A stretch of DNA of 64,000 nucleotides from Vreelandella nanhaiensis (GTDB lineage Bacteria; Pseudomonadota; Gammaproteobacteria; Pseudomonadales; Halomonadaceae). The position numbers were made by a program, and so were the translations under genes. Below the pieces are notes generated by a model, which was not told the DNA's origin, did not search any database, and saw only the letters and a program-made list of their open reading frames with translations. This document shows positions 1-9,319 of the stretch, one piece after another (position 1 is the first letter of the stretch; the number at the start of each line of letters is the position of its first letter). Where the stretch lies: positions 62,001 to 126,000 of the forward strand of contig NZ_RZHF01000014.1 in NCBI RefSeq assembly GCF_003990185.1. Reading direction: 5' to 3'.

Positions 1-614
1 GCGAGTTGGTGACGCTGCTGGGCCGTAATGGCGCAGGGCGCAGCACTACCCTGAAAGCCATGATGAACATGGTGGGGCGGCGCACCGGCTCCATTGTCAT
101 CAGCGGCCAGGAAACGCTTTCCATGAAGCCGCACCATATTCCACGGCTGGGAATAGGCTACTGTCCCGAAGAGCGCGGCATTTTCGCAAGCCTGGATGTG
201 CATGAGAACTTGCTGCTACCGCCCACGGTGAGCTCCGGCGGGATGAGTCTGGATGAGATTTACGCCATGTTCCCCAACCTGTATGAACGACGAAAAAGCC
301 AGGGCACGCGGCTTTCCGGCGGTGAGCAGCAGATGCTGGCCATGGCGCGCATTCTGCGTACCGGAGCGCGCATATTGCTGCTTGATGAGATAACCGAAGG
401 GCTGGCGCCGGTTATCGTGCAGAAGCTGGGCGAGGTGCTGATGCAGTTGAAGGCACGCGGCATGACCATCGTGCTGGTAGAGCAGAACTTCCGCTTTGCA
501 GCGCCCTTGGCTGACCGCCATTTCGTGATGGATCACGGGCAGATCGTCGAGGAAATTAGCGCCGTACAGCTGCCTGCGCGGCGCGAGCATCTCAATTCCA
601 TGCTGGGGGTTTAA
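1..614 (+). CDS. livF: Branched-chain amino acid ABC transporter ATP-binding protein, 5'-truncated by window edge
   Basis: This is an ATPase subunit of a high-affinity amino-acid importer of the LivF class, acting on the cytoplasmic face of the inner membrane. The reading frame is open to the first base, so the true start lies outside the window. The visible part begins just before the Walker A motif (GRNGAGRST), followed by the ABC signature LSGGEQQ, Walker B (ILLLDEI) and the LVEQN segment typical of LivF. The stop is TAA at 612-614. A LivG-type partner is expected upstream but cannot be seen. The binding protein and both permeases follow on the same strand, so the operon order is livF-SBP-livH-livM. 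The substrate is inferred from family and context only; related systems carry urea or amides. Confidence 0.9.
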   Translation, partial: ELVTLLGRNGAGRSTTLKAMMNMVGRRTGSIVISGQETLSMKPHHIPRLGIGYCPEERGIFASLDVHENLLLPPTVSSGGMSLDEIYAMFPNLYERRKSQGTRLSGGEQQMLAMARILRTGARILLLDEITEGLAPVIVQKLGEVLMQLKARGMTIVLVEQNFRFAAPLADRHFVMDHGQIVEEISAVQLPARREHLNSMLGV

Positions 615-751
615 CGCACCACACCGCGATATTTCTACAAATTAAATCGGCACAAAGCCAGGTCGCTACACATCTAGGTCGCCAAAAGATCAGATCACAG
701 CACTACAACGTCGCACCACAACAACAAAGGCCATCGCGCCAGGAGACGAAC

Positions 752-1966
752 ATGACGTTAATCAAGAAAACACTCACGGCAAGTATTGCCATGGCAGCCG
801 CCGTCAGCATGTCGGCTCATGCCGAGATAAGCGATAACGAGGTACGCATTGGCTATCTGGCGGATATGTCTGGCACATACCGCGACCTGGCCGGCCCCGG
901 CGGCCTGACCGCGCTTGAAATGGCCATTGCCGATTTCGGCGGCAGCGTGAATGGTTCGCCTATCGTAGTGTTTAGCGCCGACGATAGAAATAGCGCCGAC
1001 GTGGGTGCCAATACGGTGCGCGAGTGGATCGACCAGCGCAATGTGGATATGGTCGCAGGCCTGGTGGCGTCATCGGTGACTATCGCGGTGACCAAGGTGC
1101 TTGAAGAGAACAACAGCCTGGGCCTGGTATCAGGGTCGGCGGCGTCAAGTGTGACCAACGAGCACTGCACCCCCAACCATATTCACTGGGTATACGATAC
1201 CTATCCACTCGCCAACGGCACCGCCAAGGCGGTGGTTGAGCAGGGCGGCGACAGTTGGTTCCTGCTGACCGCCGATTACGCCTTCGGCCATGCGCTTGAA
1301 GCCGACGTGACCAGCGTAGTGGAAGCCAGCGGTGGTGAAATTCTCGGCAATGTTCGCCACCCGTTCCCGACCAGCGACTTCTCCTCTTATATTCTTCAGG
1401 CGCAAGGCTCTGGTGCCAAGATTGTGGGCCTGGCCAATGCCGGGGCCGATACGGTGAATGCGATTACCACCGCCAGCCAGTTCGGGCTCACCCAGTCTGG
1501 CCAGCAGTTGGCGGGCTTGCTGATTTTCTTGAACGACGTACACGCGCTTGGCCTTGAAGCCACCCAGAACCTGCTGCTCACTACCGGTTGGTACTGGGAT
1601 ATGGACGAGCAGTCCCGCGAGTGGTCTGAGCGTTACTTTGAAGAGGTTGGCCGCATGCCCACCATGGTGCAGGCAGGTATCTATTCAAGCACCATGCATT
1701 ACTTGAAAGCGGTTGAAGCGGCGGGTACCGACAACCCTGAAACCGTGCGTGCCCAGATGGCTGAAGAGCCCATTAATGACTTCTTTGCCCGCAACGGTCG
1801 CATTCGTGAAGATGGCCGCATGGTTCACGATATGTACTTGGCGCAGGTGAAAACCCCGGAAGAGTCCACTGGCGAGTGGGATCTCTATGAAATCCTGAGC
1901 ACGATTCCTGCTGAAGAAGCCTATCGTCCGCTCTCCGAGAGCCAGTGCAAACTGGTGCAAAACTAG
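752..1966 (+). CDS. Periplasmic substrate-binding protein of a Liv-type ABC importer
   Basis: This is the periplasmic ligand-binding component (type I periplasmic-binding fold, LivK-like) of the transporter encoded around it. The ATG at 752 is preceded by AGGAGA at 741-746. A signal peptide of about 24 residues with a basic start, a hydrophobic core and an AHA cleavage site opens the 404-residue protein. The mature part begins with the family pattern VRIGYLADMSGTY. The 137-nt gap after livF fits a separately tuned, highly expressed binding protein within one operon. The ligand is uncertain. The neighbouring valine-degradation genes favour branched-chain amino acids, but this subgroup also binds other amino acids, amides and aromatic acids. 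Confidence 0.88.
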   Translation: MTLIKKTLTASIAMAAAVSMSAHAEISDNEVRIGYLADMSGTYRDLAGPGGLTALEMAIADFGGSVNGSPIVVFSADDRNSADVGANTVREWIDQRNVDMVAGLVASSVTIAVTKVLEENNSLGLVSGSAASSVTNEHCTPNHIHWVYDTYPLANGTAKAVVEQGGDSWFLLTADYAFGHALEADVTSVVEASGGEILGNVRHPFPTSDFSSYILQAQGSGAKIVGLANAGADTVNAITTASQFGLTQSGQQLAGLLIFLNDVHALGLEATQNLLLTTGWYWDMDEQSREWSERYFEEVGRMPTMVQAGIYSSTMHYLKAVEAAGTDNPETVRAQMAEEPINDFFARNGRIREDGRMVHDMYLAQVKTPEESTGEWDLYEILSTIPAEEAYRPLSESQCKLVQN

Positions 1967-2050
1967 GCGATCCCTGGCTTTTATCACGTATTACCGCTCG
2001 GGCAGTGGCCGTAAGGTGGCTGCCCAGCCAGCGGCAAGGAGTGTCGTAGC

Positions 2051-2938
2051 ATGACGATGATATTCGGGGTACCCATGGCCGTGTTCATGGGCCAGCTGAC
2101 GCTGGGGCTGGTCAACGGTGCGTTCTACGCGCTGTTGAGCCTGGGGCTTGCGGTCATCTTTGGCCTTTTGAAAATCGTCAATTTTGCCCACGGTGCCCAG
2201 TACATGCTGGGCGCTTTTGCAGCGCTCTTAGGTTTTCGCTATCTGGGCATCAACTACTGGCTGGCGCTGGTGCTGGTGCCACTGGTAATTGGCGGGCTGG
2301 GTATGCTGGTCGAGCGTTTTCTGCTGCGCCGGATTGCCCATCTGGATCACCTCTATGGGCTTTTATTGACCTTTGGGCTAGCGCTTATTTTCGAAGGCAC
2401 GCTGGTCAATCTTTTCGGCGTTTCCGGGGCGCGTTACGCCACCCCTGAAGTTCTGCAGGGTGGGCTGAATCTGGGCTTTATGTTCTTGCCCACGTACCGG
2501 GCCTGGGTACTGGTAGCGGCCCTTGCCATGTGCCTGTTTACCTGGTTCATGATCGAGCGCACCCGCTTGGGGGCATATCTACGCGCGGGTACTGAAAACT
2601 CTCAGCTTATGCAGGCGTTTGGGGTAAACGTACCGCTGTTGATTACCCTGACCTATGGCTTTGGGGTGGGGCTTGCGGCTTTTGCGGGTGTGTTGGCCGC
2701 GCCGCTATACCCTGTATCGCCCACCATGGGCTCAAGCCTTCTGATCGTGGTGTTTGCGGTGGTAGTCATTGGCGGGATGGGGTCGATTCTTGGCGCCATT
2801 CTTACCGGTCTGGGAATGGGCGTTATTGAAGGGCTGACCAAAGTGTACTACCCAGAAGCAGCCAATACGGTGATCTTTCTGGTCATGATTTTGGTACTCA
2901 TGTTGCGCCCCGCAGGGCTGTTCGGGAAGGAGGCATAG
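2051..2938 (+). CDS. livH: Liv-type ABC transporter permease LivH
   Basis: This inner-membrane permease subunit forms the translocation path together with LivM. The 295-residue protein is almost entirely hydrophobic, with about eight membrane segments. It shows the LivH hallmarks LVNGAFYALLSLGLAVIFG near the N-terminus and a conserved NFAHGA motif. An AAGGAG site at about 2036-2041 supports the ATG at 2051. The stop lies 2 nt before the livM start, so the two permeases are probably translationally coupled. Confidence 0.93.
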   Translation: MTMIFGVPMAVFMGQLTLGLVNGAFYALLSLGLAVIFGLLKIVNFAHGAQYMLGAFAALLGFRYLGINYWLALVLVPLVIGGLGMLVERFLLRRIAHLDHLYGLLLTFGLALIFEGTLVNLFGVSGARYATPEVLQGGLNLGFMFLPTYRAWVLVAALAMCLFTWFMIERTRLGAYLRAGTENSQLMQAFGVNVPLLITLTYGFGVGLAAFAGVLAAPLYPVSPTMGSSLLIVVFAVVVIGGMGSILGAILTGLGMGVIEGLTKVYYPEAANTVIFLVMILVLMLRPAGLFGKEA

Positions 2939-2940
2939 TC

Positions 2941-3933
2941 ATGACAGAATCTCATGTACTCAAGGCGCCCTCGGTAGTGGCCAAGCGTCAACGCCGAGCC
3001 AACCTGCGCCGCAACGCGTTCTATTTGGCGCTGATTGTTCTGGGGTTGGTAGCTCCGTTTATTGCCTACCCCGTGTTTTTAATGAAGATACTTTGCTTTG
3101 CGTTATTTGCCTGCGCCTTCAACCTGCTGCTGGGCTATGCCGGGCTGCTGTCGTTTGGTCATGCAGCGTTTCTGGCCACCGGTGGATATACAACCGGTTA
3201 CCTGCTGGCAAGCTATCCGGGGCTTACACCCGAGCTGGGGATTATCGCGGGTACGCTGATGGCTACGCTGCTTGGCGTGCTGTTCGGCGTGCTCTCTATC
3301 CGACGCCAAGGGATCTACTTTGCCATGGTCACGCTGGCGCTGGCGCAGCTGATGTTCTTCGTGTTTATTCAGTCGCCGTTTACCGGCGGAGAAGATGGCT
3401 TGCACGGCGTGCCAAGAGGTGAGCTCCTTGGGTTCATCAGCCTGCGCAGCAATATGGCCATGTACTACTTTGTGTTTGCGATTTTTCTATTCGGCTATGC
3501 GCTTATTCAGCGCACCGTGCATTCACCCTTTGGTCAGGTGCTTAAAGCCATCCGAGAAAACGAGCCAAGGGCGATTTCGCTGGGCTACAACGTGGATGCC
3601 TACAAGCTGGTGGCGTTTGTAATCTCGGCGGCGCTGGCCGGGCTTGCCGGTTCCACCAAGACCGTGGTGTTTCAGCTGGCCTCCCTCACAGATGCGCATT
3701 GGCATATGTCGGGTGAGGTGATCCTGATGACGCTACTGGGCGGTGTGGGCACGCTTTTAGGGCCGATTATGGGCGCAGGGCTGGTGGTCAGCCTTCAGCA
3801 CATCCTCTCGCAGTCGCCTCTAGGCAACTGGGTCAGTGTGATGTTGGGGCTTATCTTTGTGGTCTGCGTGCTGAGTTTTCGAAGCGGTATTGTGGGCGAA
3901 CTGGGCGCTATATACCGCAAAAATTTCAAATAG
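2941..3933 (+). CDS. livM: Liv-type ABC transporter permease LivM
   Basis: This is the second permease of the importer, 330 residues, with a short basic cytoplasmic N-terminus and then about nine or ten hydrophobic segments. The LivM signatures NLLLGYAGLLSFGHAAF and the coupling-loop region KAIRENEPRAISLGYNV are both visible. A strong AAGGAGG site inside the end of livH serves the ATG at 2941. It is the last gene of the operon, and a rho-independent terminator follows within 20 nt of the stop. Confidence 0.93.
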   Translation: MTESHVLKAPSVVAKRQRRANLRRNAFYLALIVLGLVAPFIAYPVFLMKILCFALFACAFNLLLGYAGLLSFGHAAFLATGGYTTGYLLASYPGLTPELGIIAGTLMATLLGVLFGVLSIRRQGIYFAMVTLALAQLMFFVFIQSPFTGGEDGLHGVPRGELLGFISLRSNMAMYYFVFAIFLFGYALIQRTVHSPFGQVLKAIRENEPRAISLGYNVDAYKLVAFVISAALAGLAGSTKTVVFQLASLTDAHWHMSGEVILMTLLGGVGTLLGPIMGAGLVVSLQHILSQSPLGNWVSVMLGLIFVVCVLSFRSGIVGELGAIYRKNFK

Positions 3934-3952
3934 GCTGAGTGCTTTCCTTGCT

Positions 3953-3975
3953 AGGCGCCCTTGGGCGCCTTTTTT
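3953..3975 (+). terminator. Rho-independent terminator after livM
   Basis: The stem AGGCGCC/GGCGCCT with a very short loop is followed by a run of T. It closes the transporter operon and separates it from the valine-degradation genes. Confidence 0.9.
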
Positions 3976-4179
3976 ATGACGGAGGTGGGTATCTACGCCC
4001 AAGGTAGAGGGGGTAATACGTTGCGTGGTGGAGGTTTAGGCGATAAGTTAACGTAAACGTCAATTAGCCTGCTGCGACTTGCACGGCATTGATTGACCAC
4101 TAATAACGACAATAGCGAGCGCCCGCACGGTACGTGTTACCCAAGCGCTAAGTGCTCATGCTTTTCGCGGAGATTCATC

Positions 4180-5334
4180 ATGAATTTTGAGCTGAGTGAA
4201 GACCAGGTGGCCTTTGCCGATATGGCAAAAGCCTTTGCCCAAAACGAGCTTGAACCCCATGCGGCCCAGTGGGACGCCGAGGCCTTCTTTCCGGTGGAGG
4301 TGATTAAAAAAGCGGGTGAATTGGGATTCTGTTCGCTCTACGCGCCGGAAAGCGTGGGTGGTCTTGGTCTTTCCCGGCTGGATGCCAGCATCATCTTCGA
4401 GCAGCTTTCCATGGGTTGCACCTCCACGACGGCCTATCTCACCATTCACAATATGGTGACCTGGATGCTGGCCGATTTTGGCAAGCCTGATGCGGTCGAA
4501 AAGTGGGGCGCCAGGCTCGCCACCGGTGAGCTGCTGGGTTCTTACTGCCTGACCGAGCCGGGGGCAGGTTCAGACGCCGCGTCGCTTAAAACCACCGCCA
4601 AGCGTGATGGCGAATATTACGTGCTCAACGGCAGCAAGATGTTTATTTCCGGGGCAGGCAGCACCGACTTTCTAGTGGTGATGGCGCGCACCGGGAGCGA
4701 AGGCGCAGGCGGCGTCTCTGCGTTTGCGGTGGATGCCAAGGCAGAAGGCATCAGCTATGGACGCAAGGAAGACAAAATGGGCTGGAACAGCCAGCCCACC
4801 CGCACGATTACTTTTGAAGACGTACGTGTACCCGCCAATCATTTGCTGGGCGTTGAGGGCGATGGCTTCAAGATTGCTATGAAGGGGCTGGACGGTGGGC
4901 GCATCAATATTGCCACCTGTTCTATCGGCACGGCCCAGCAAGCGATCAACAAAGCCCGGGAATATATGCTGGAGCGCAAGCAGTTCGGCAAGCGCCTGGC
5001 GGATTTCCAGGCCCTGCAGTTTCGCTTGGCTGATATGGTGACCGAGCTAGTGGCCGCCCGCCAATTGGTCAGGATGGCCGCTACCAAGCTGGATGCCGGT
5101 CACGCCGATGCCACGACTTACTGCGCCATGGCGAAGCGCTTTGCCACCGATGTAGGCTTCAAGGTATGCGACGAGGCGCTTCAACTTTACGGCGGCAATG
5201 GCTATATCAAGGAGTACCCCATGGAGCGCTACGTGCGCGACACCCGGGTACACCGTATCTTGGAAGGTACCAACGAGATCATGCGCCTGATCATATCGCG
5301 CCGCGTGCTTGCCGATGGCGCCGCCGAACTATAG
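4180..5334 (+). CDS. Acyl-CoA dehydrogenase, probably isobutyryl-CoA dehydrogenase
   Basis: This FAD-dependent enzyme oxidises a short branched acyl-CoA to the 2-enoyl-CoA; in this context isobutyryl-CoA to methacrylyl-CoA in valine breakdown. The start MNFELSEDQ at 4180, with CGGAG just upstream, matches the family; an in-frame start 29 codons earlier would add a sequence unlike the family. The 384-residue protein shows the FAD/substrate motif CLTEPGAGSDAAS and the catalytic-base segment LEGTNEIMR near residue 362. Genes for the hydrolase and dehydrogenase of the same pathway follow. The assignment to isobutyryl-CoA rather than isovaleryl- or 2-methylbutyryl-CoA rests on that neighbourhood. 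Confidence 0.87.
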   Translation: MNFELSEDQVAFADMAKAFAQNELEPHAAQWDAEAFFPVEVIKKAGELGFCSLYAPESVGGLGLSRLDASIIFEQLSMGCTSTTAYLTIHNMVTWMLADFGKPDAVEKWGARLATGELLGSYCLTEPGAGSDAASLKTTAKRDGEYYVLNGSKMFISGAGSTDFLVVMARTGSEGAGGVSAFAVDAKAEGISYGRKEDKMGWNSQPTRTITFEDVRVPANHLLGVEGDGFKIAMKGLDGGRINIATCSIGTAQQAINKAREYMLERKQFGKRLADFQALQFRLADMVTELVAARQLVRMAATKLDAGHADATTYCAMAKRFATDVGFKVCDEALQLYGGNGYIKEYPMERYVRDTRVHRILEGTNEIMRLIISRRVLADGAAEL

Positions 5335-5393
5335 TGCGAACTATAGTGATAGCCACCTAGAGTCATCACATATCGTGCATAAAGGATAATGGA

Positions 5394-6509
5394 ATGAGTA
5401 GCGTACTGTTTAACGAGCACGCCACCCAGGATGGCCACGCCATTGGCGAGATCAAGCTCAACGCCGAGCGCTCGCTCAACGCGCTAACCCTGGAAATGAT
5501 CGAGGCCATATTGCCGCAAATAGACGCCTGGGAAGCGGACGAGCGCATTGTCGCGATATTGCTGGATAGCGCAGGCGACAAGGCCTTTTGTGCCGGTGGC
5601 GATGTGGTCAATCTCTACAAGGCGATCACCGGCCAGGGCGACCCGAGCTTCCCTGAGCGTTTTTTCGAAACCGAGTACCGCCTGGACTACCGGCTGCACA
5701 CCTATTCAAAGCCGGTTATTTGCTGGGGCAGCGGGATCGTCATGGGGGGCGGCATGGGGCTTTTAAGCGCCAGCAGCCACCGTGTGGTAACCGAAACCTC
5801 ACGGCTGGCCATGCCGGAAGTCACTATCGGCCTTTACCCAGATGTAGGCGCCAGCTGGTTTCTAAACCGTCTGCCGGGTGGCACGGGGCGTTTTCTGGCC
5901 GTCACAGGTAGCCAGATCAACGCGCTGGATGCGCTGCATCTAGGCCTGGCCGACCGTGCGATTGCCAGCCACCGCCGTGATGAGCTTCTGCAAAAGCTAC
6001 ACCAGGCCGCCTGGGGGACGGGAGAAAACACCGATGCCCACGGCGTGGTTAATCGCACGTTACGTGAGCTTGAGCAGGCCTCCAAGGCTGATTTCGAAGC
6101 ACTGGAAACTCCCGTGCATGACTTCCTGCCACAGATTCGCGAACTGATCGACCACGACACCGTTGAGCAAATGGTGGCTGCTATCCTCGCGGTTGAAAGC
6201 GAGGATAAATGGTTTAGCAAAGCGCAGAAAACGCTGGCCCACGGCAGCCCGGTTTCCATCAAATTAATCGATGAGCAGTTAGCCCGCGCCAAGTATATGT
6301 CGCTTGCCGAGGTGTTCCAGGCAGAGCTGGCACTTTCAGTTCAGTGCTGCCGTCACCGGGAATTTCCTGAAGGCGTGCGCGCGCTGCTGGTCGATAAAGA
6401 TGGCCAGCCCGCCTGGACCTACCCGGATGTGGCCTCGGTAGAACACTCCTTTATAGACGAACTGCTGGCGTCGCCCTGGGAGAAAAATCCGCTTTCCGAT
6501 CTCAGATAA
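5394..6509 (+). CDS. 3-hydroxyisobutyryl-CoA hydrolase (enoyl-CoA hydratase fold)
   Basis: This enzyme releases free 3-hydroxyisobutyrate from its CoA thioester in valine catabolism. The 371-residue crotonase-fold protein has the oxyanion segment KAFCAGGDV, the GGGMG loop, and the segment AMPEVTIGLYPDVGASWF that separates hydrolases of this type from plain enoyl-CoA hydratases. It is longer than a typical hydratase (about 260 residues), as expected for the hydrolase. AAAGGAT lies before the ATG. It sits 59 nt after the dehydrogenase and 63 nt before mmsB, consistent with one transcript. Confidence 0.88.
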   Translation: MSSVLFNEHATQDGHAIGEIKLNAERSLNALTLEMIEAILPQIDAWEADERIVAILLDSAGDKAFCAGGDVVNLYKAITGQGDPSFPERFFETEYRLDYRLHTYSKPVICWGSGIVMGGGMGLLSASSHRVVTETSRLAMPEVTIGLYPDVGASWFLNRLPGGTGRFLAVTGSQINALDALHLGLADRAIASHRRDELLQKLHQAAWGTGENTDAHGVVNRTLRELEQASKADFEALETPVHDFLPQIRELIDHDTVEQMVAAILAVESEDKWFSKAQKTLAHGSPVSIKLIDEQLARAKYMSLAEVFQAELALSVQCCRHREFPEGVRALLVDKDGQPAWTYPDVASVEHSFIDELLASPWEKNPLSDLR

Positions 6510-6572
6510 CGTTCCACGGACGATTATTTCAACGACTCCTGTTTCCAACGAGCTACTAATAAGGATAAAAAG

Positions 6573-7475
6573 ATGACGACCGTTGCGTTTATTGGTTTAG
6601 GCAATATGGGTGGCCCCATGGCGGCTAATCTGGCAAAAGCGGGCTTTAGCGTACGCGCCTTTGATCTCTCCAAGGATGCTCTGGAGGCCGCCAGGTCACA
6701 CGGCTGTGAAATGGTGGCATCGGCTTCTGAAGCCGCCAAGGGTGCCGATTTTGTTATTTCCATGCTGCCCGCCGGTCAGCACGTTCGCGGGCTTTTTATG
6801 GATGGCGATACGCCGCTTTTCGATGTGATCAAGCAGGGCGCGCTAGTGATCGATTCATCGACCATCGATGCCGACACCGCGCGCCAAGTGGCCGCCGCTG
6901 GGGCTGAAAAGGGCATTGGCTTTATTGATGCGCCGGTATCCGGTGGGGTAGGCGGTGCCCAGGCGGGCACGCTGACCTTTATCGTGGGCGGTAGTGAGGC
7001 GCAGTTTGAACAGGCGAGGCCCTTGCTCGATGTGATGGGCAAGAACATCTTCCATGCAGGCGACCACGGGGCGGGGCAGGTGGCCAAAGCGTGCAACAAC
7101 ATGCTGCTTTCCATTCTGATGGCGGGTACGTGTGAAGCGATCAACATGGGCGTAAAGAACGGTCTCGACCCCGCCGTGCTTTCCGACATCATGAAGCAGA
7201 GCTCCGGCGGCAACTGGGCGCTTAACGTGTATAACCCCTACCCAGGTGTTATGGAAAACGCCCCGGCCTCCAAGGGGTATCAGGGCGGTTTCCTGGTTGA
7301 TTTAATGGTCAAGGACCTGGGGCTTGCCATGGATGTCAGCCAGCAAAGCGCATCCCCCGTGCCCATGGGCTCGGCCGCGCGCGCGCTGTTTACCCAGCAC
7401 AAGGCGAACGGCAATGGCCGCCTCGATTTCTCAAGCCTGATGCAGTTCTATCAGGATAAAGAAGGTAGGGCGTGA
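6573..7475 (+). CDS. mmsB: 3-hydroxyisobutyrate dehydrogenase
   Basis: This enzyme oxidises 3-hydroxyisobutyrate to methylmalonate semialdehyde with NAD+. The 300-residue protein has the N-terminal dinucleotide motif GLGNMGGPMA (residues 8-17), the substrate loop DAPVSGGVGGAQAG, and the catalytic lysine at residue 172 in KACNNM. An AAGGAT site precedes the ATG. Together with the two upstream genes it covers three steps of valine degradation. The methacrylyl-CoA hydratase and the final semialdehyde dehydrogenase (mmsA) are not in this window. Confidence 0.92.
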   Translation: MTTVAFIGLGNMGGPMAANLAKAGFSVRAFDLSKDALEAARSHGCEMVASASEAAKGADFVISMLPAGQHVRGLFMDGDTPLFDVIKQGALVIDSSTIDADTARQVAAAGAEKGIGFIDAPVSGGVGGAQAGTLTFIVGGSEAQFEQARPLLDVMGKNIFHAGDHGAGQVAKACNNMLLSILMAGTCEAINMGVKNGLDPAVLSDIMKQSSGGNWALNVYNPYPGVMENAPASKGYQGGFLVDLMVKDLGLAMDVSQQSASPVPMGSAARALFTQHKANGNGRLDFSSLMQFYQDKEGRA

Positions 7476-7483
7476 ATGGTGTT

Positions 7484-7533
7484 GTAGCGCATGGTAACGA
7501 ATCTTGAAGAATGAGCAAATGAGGCACCCGCGA
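7484..7533 (+). repeat. Short intergenic repeat, copy 1
   Basis: Two short blocks, GTAGCGC-N2-GGTAACGA (7484-7500) and GAGGCACCCGCGA (7521-7533), recur in the same order after the glutathione transferase gene at 8312-8348. Spacing between the blocks differs (20 versus 7 nt). The copies flank the GST gene in direct orientation. Confidence 0.6.
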
Positions 7534-7630
7534 CATGCACCGCGCCAGACGCTGGCTGCCTCAACTTGCCACCCAACCCGGCGCGAGGCACACTTTATGT
7601 CCTTGAAATTCACCAACAATAAGGATCGCC

Positions 7631-8257
7631 ATGATTACCCTCTGGGGCCGCGATAACTCCACCAATGTTAAAAAAGTACGTTGGGTGCTGGACGAGCTGA
7701 ATGTACCCTTTGAGCAGATCCAGGCAGGGCTTCAGCACGGCGTAAATAACACGCCCGAATACCTGGCCATGAACCCCAACGGGTTGGTGCCGCTACTCAA
7801 AGACGACGCCACCGAAAGTGTATTGTGGGAATCCAACACCATCATCCGCTACCTGGCCGCCCAATATGGCCAAGGCAAACTGTGGATTGAAGAACCTGCC
7901 AGGCGTGCCCAGGCGGAAAAGTGGATAGACTGGGCCAACAGCACGCTTTCCCCCGCGCACCGGGTGATTTTGATGGGCTATGTAAGAACGCCTGAAGAAC
8001 AACGCGACCACGCCGCGATTGAAGCAGGCATGCAAGCCTGTGAAAAACTGTTTGAACTGCTGGATAACGCACTCGCCAAACAGGTATGGCTTTCAGGCGA
8101 CGTCTTTGGCCTGGGCGATATTGCCGTGGCCCCCTTCGTCTACAACCTATGGAACATCGGCCTGACCTGGCAACCCCGCCCCAATCTGGAGCGCTGGTAT
8201 CAACAGCTAACCGAGCGCCCCAGCTTCAAAAAAATCGTGATGATCCCCGTTACCTGA
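7631..8257 (+). CDS. Glutathione S-transferase family protein
   Basis: This is a cytosolic glutathione transferase of 208 residues. It has an N-terminal thioredoxin-like domain (residues 1-80), with [17 protein letters not shown] around the glutathione site and the cis-proline NPNGLVPLL and ESNTIIRYL motifs that hold glutathione. An all-helical C-terminal domain follows. AAGGATCGCC precedes the ATG. The substrate cannot be told from sequence. It may be a detoxifying accessory to the upstream degradation genes, but the 155-nt gap containing a repeat suggests its own transcript. Confidence 0.85.
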   Translation: MITLWGRDNSTNVKKVRWVLDELNVPFEQIQAGLQHGVNNTPEYLAMNPNGLVPLLKDDATESVLWESNTIIRYLAAQYGQGKLWIEEPARRAQAEKWIDWANSTLSPAHRVILMGYVRTPEEQRDHAAIEAGMQACEKLFELLDNALAKQVWLSGDVFGLGDIAVAPFVYNLWNIGLTWQPRPNLERWYQQLTERPSFKKIVMIPVT

Positions 8258-8311
8258 TCTAGCGGTGGGTACACTTACGAGCCGCTCAAGTTTAAAGGTA
8301 GGCACGAACAA

Positions 8312-8348
8312 GTAGCGCGCGGTAACGAGCACCGCGAGGCACCCGCGA
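8312..8348 (+). repeat. Short intergenic repeat, copy 2
   Basis: This is the second copy of the two-block motif seen at 7484-7533. It lies just after the GST gene and before the convergent panE-like gene. Confidence 0.6.
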
Positions 8349-8398
8349 AAGGGCAGCGCCCAGCTGCCCCAAGCCCGATAAAACTTAAAAACTAAAAA

Positions 8399-9319
8399 CT
8401 AAAAACCCGCCTCCAGCTCAGCCAGCTCACCATCCAACCCCCGTAACACCTCACAACCCACCCCATGCCGCTCAGCACTCTCAATCAACGGCCCCAAGAT
8501 CGCTCCACGCTCGGTAAGCCGCTTGGTCTCAACATCCTGCAACATTGAAGCTTTATTATTCGCTGTCTTCTCAATAACGTCCCAAACCAATGCCAGCCAA
8601 GCATCCAAGCCGCTGCCACCGTTGGGCGCTTGAATACCCTCGGCCAGCATAATCGCCGCCACTTCCTCAACTACCGCCTCAACGCGGCCTGCGTAAGCAG
8701 CGTCATGCAGCTCACCGTTACGCACGCCATGCAGCGCTACTAACGGATTAATCGCCGCATTCACCGCCAGCTTCTGCCATAGGCGGCTACGAATATCATC
8801 CACCGCTGTAGCGGCAAGTCCCGCCTGAGTTAACGTTGCCACCACTACCTGCGCCAACTCCCCATGCCGGTTATTCAAATCCCCCGCAAATGTATGCCCA
8901 CGCCCTGCATGTACTACGCCATCATCACCTGTTAAATAAGCACCTTCTGTGGTGGTAGCGCACAGCACTGGCCCCGGCCAGAGTTCAGTCAGCCTTGGCT
9001 GAGCCAAAAAACCGTTCTGCCACAGCACCAGTGGGGTAGTCGAAGAAATAACGTCCGCCACGCTTTCCAATGCCGCTTCAGCAGCCATCGCCTTGGTGGT
9101 GATATGCACAAAAGCGGGCGGCGCTGGCGCATTGGCTAACAATTGCGATGTGGTTATCACGTTTAAGTGCTTGATACGTGGCTCGCCTTCGGGGGGCGTT
9201 ATTGTTTGCTGCTCAGGCAGTGTGCGGCGGCCGATTAATGTGACGCCAGCTAGAGAGGAGAGCGAGTGGGCCAATAAACGGCCGATGGCGCCAGGGCCTA
9301 AAATCCAATGTGAGGTCAT
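8399..9319 (-). CDS. 2-dehydropantoate 2-reductase family protein (PanE/ApbA-like)
   Basis: This is an NADPH-dependent ketopantoate-reductase-type enzyme of 306 residues. The nucleotide motif is ILGPGAIG at the N-terminus, and the C-terminal helical domain has the family segment RLWQKLAVNAAINPL with its conserved Lys and Asn. A TTG codon six codons upstream is also open, but the ATG at 9319 starts directly before the beta-strand of the Rossmann fold. The true role may be pantothenate synthesis or reduction of another 2-oxo acid, since genomes often carry several paralogues. It stands alone, convergent with the GST gene. Confidence 0.83.
   Translation of the reverse strand: MTSHWILGPGAIGRLLAHSLSSLAGVTLIGRRTLPEQQTITPPEGEPRIKHLNVITTSQLLANAPAPPAFVHITTKAMAAEAALESVADVISSTTPLVLWQNGFLAQPRLTELWPGPVLCATTTEGAYLTGDDGVVHAGRGHTFAGDLNNRHGELAQVVVATLTQAGLAATAVDDIRSRLWQKLAVNAAINPLVALHGVRNGELHDAAYAGRVEAVVEEVAAIMLAEGIQAPNGGSGLDAWLALVWDVIEKTANNKASMLQDVETKRLTERGAILGPLIESAERHGVGCEVLRGLDGELAELEAGF

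Noticed and set aside
4093-4179. N-terminal 29-codon extension of the acyl-CoA dehydrogenase
   Set aside because: The extension is unlike family members, and a proper ribosome site precedes the ATG at 4180.
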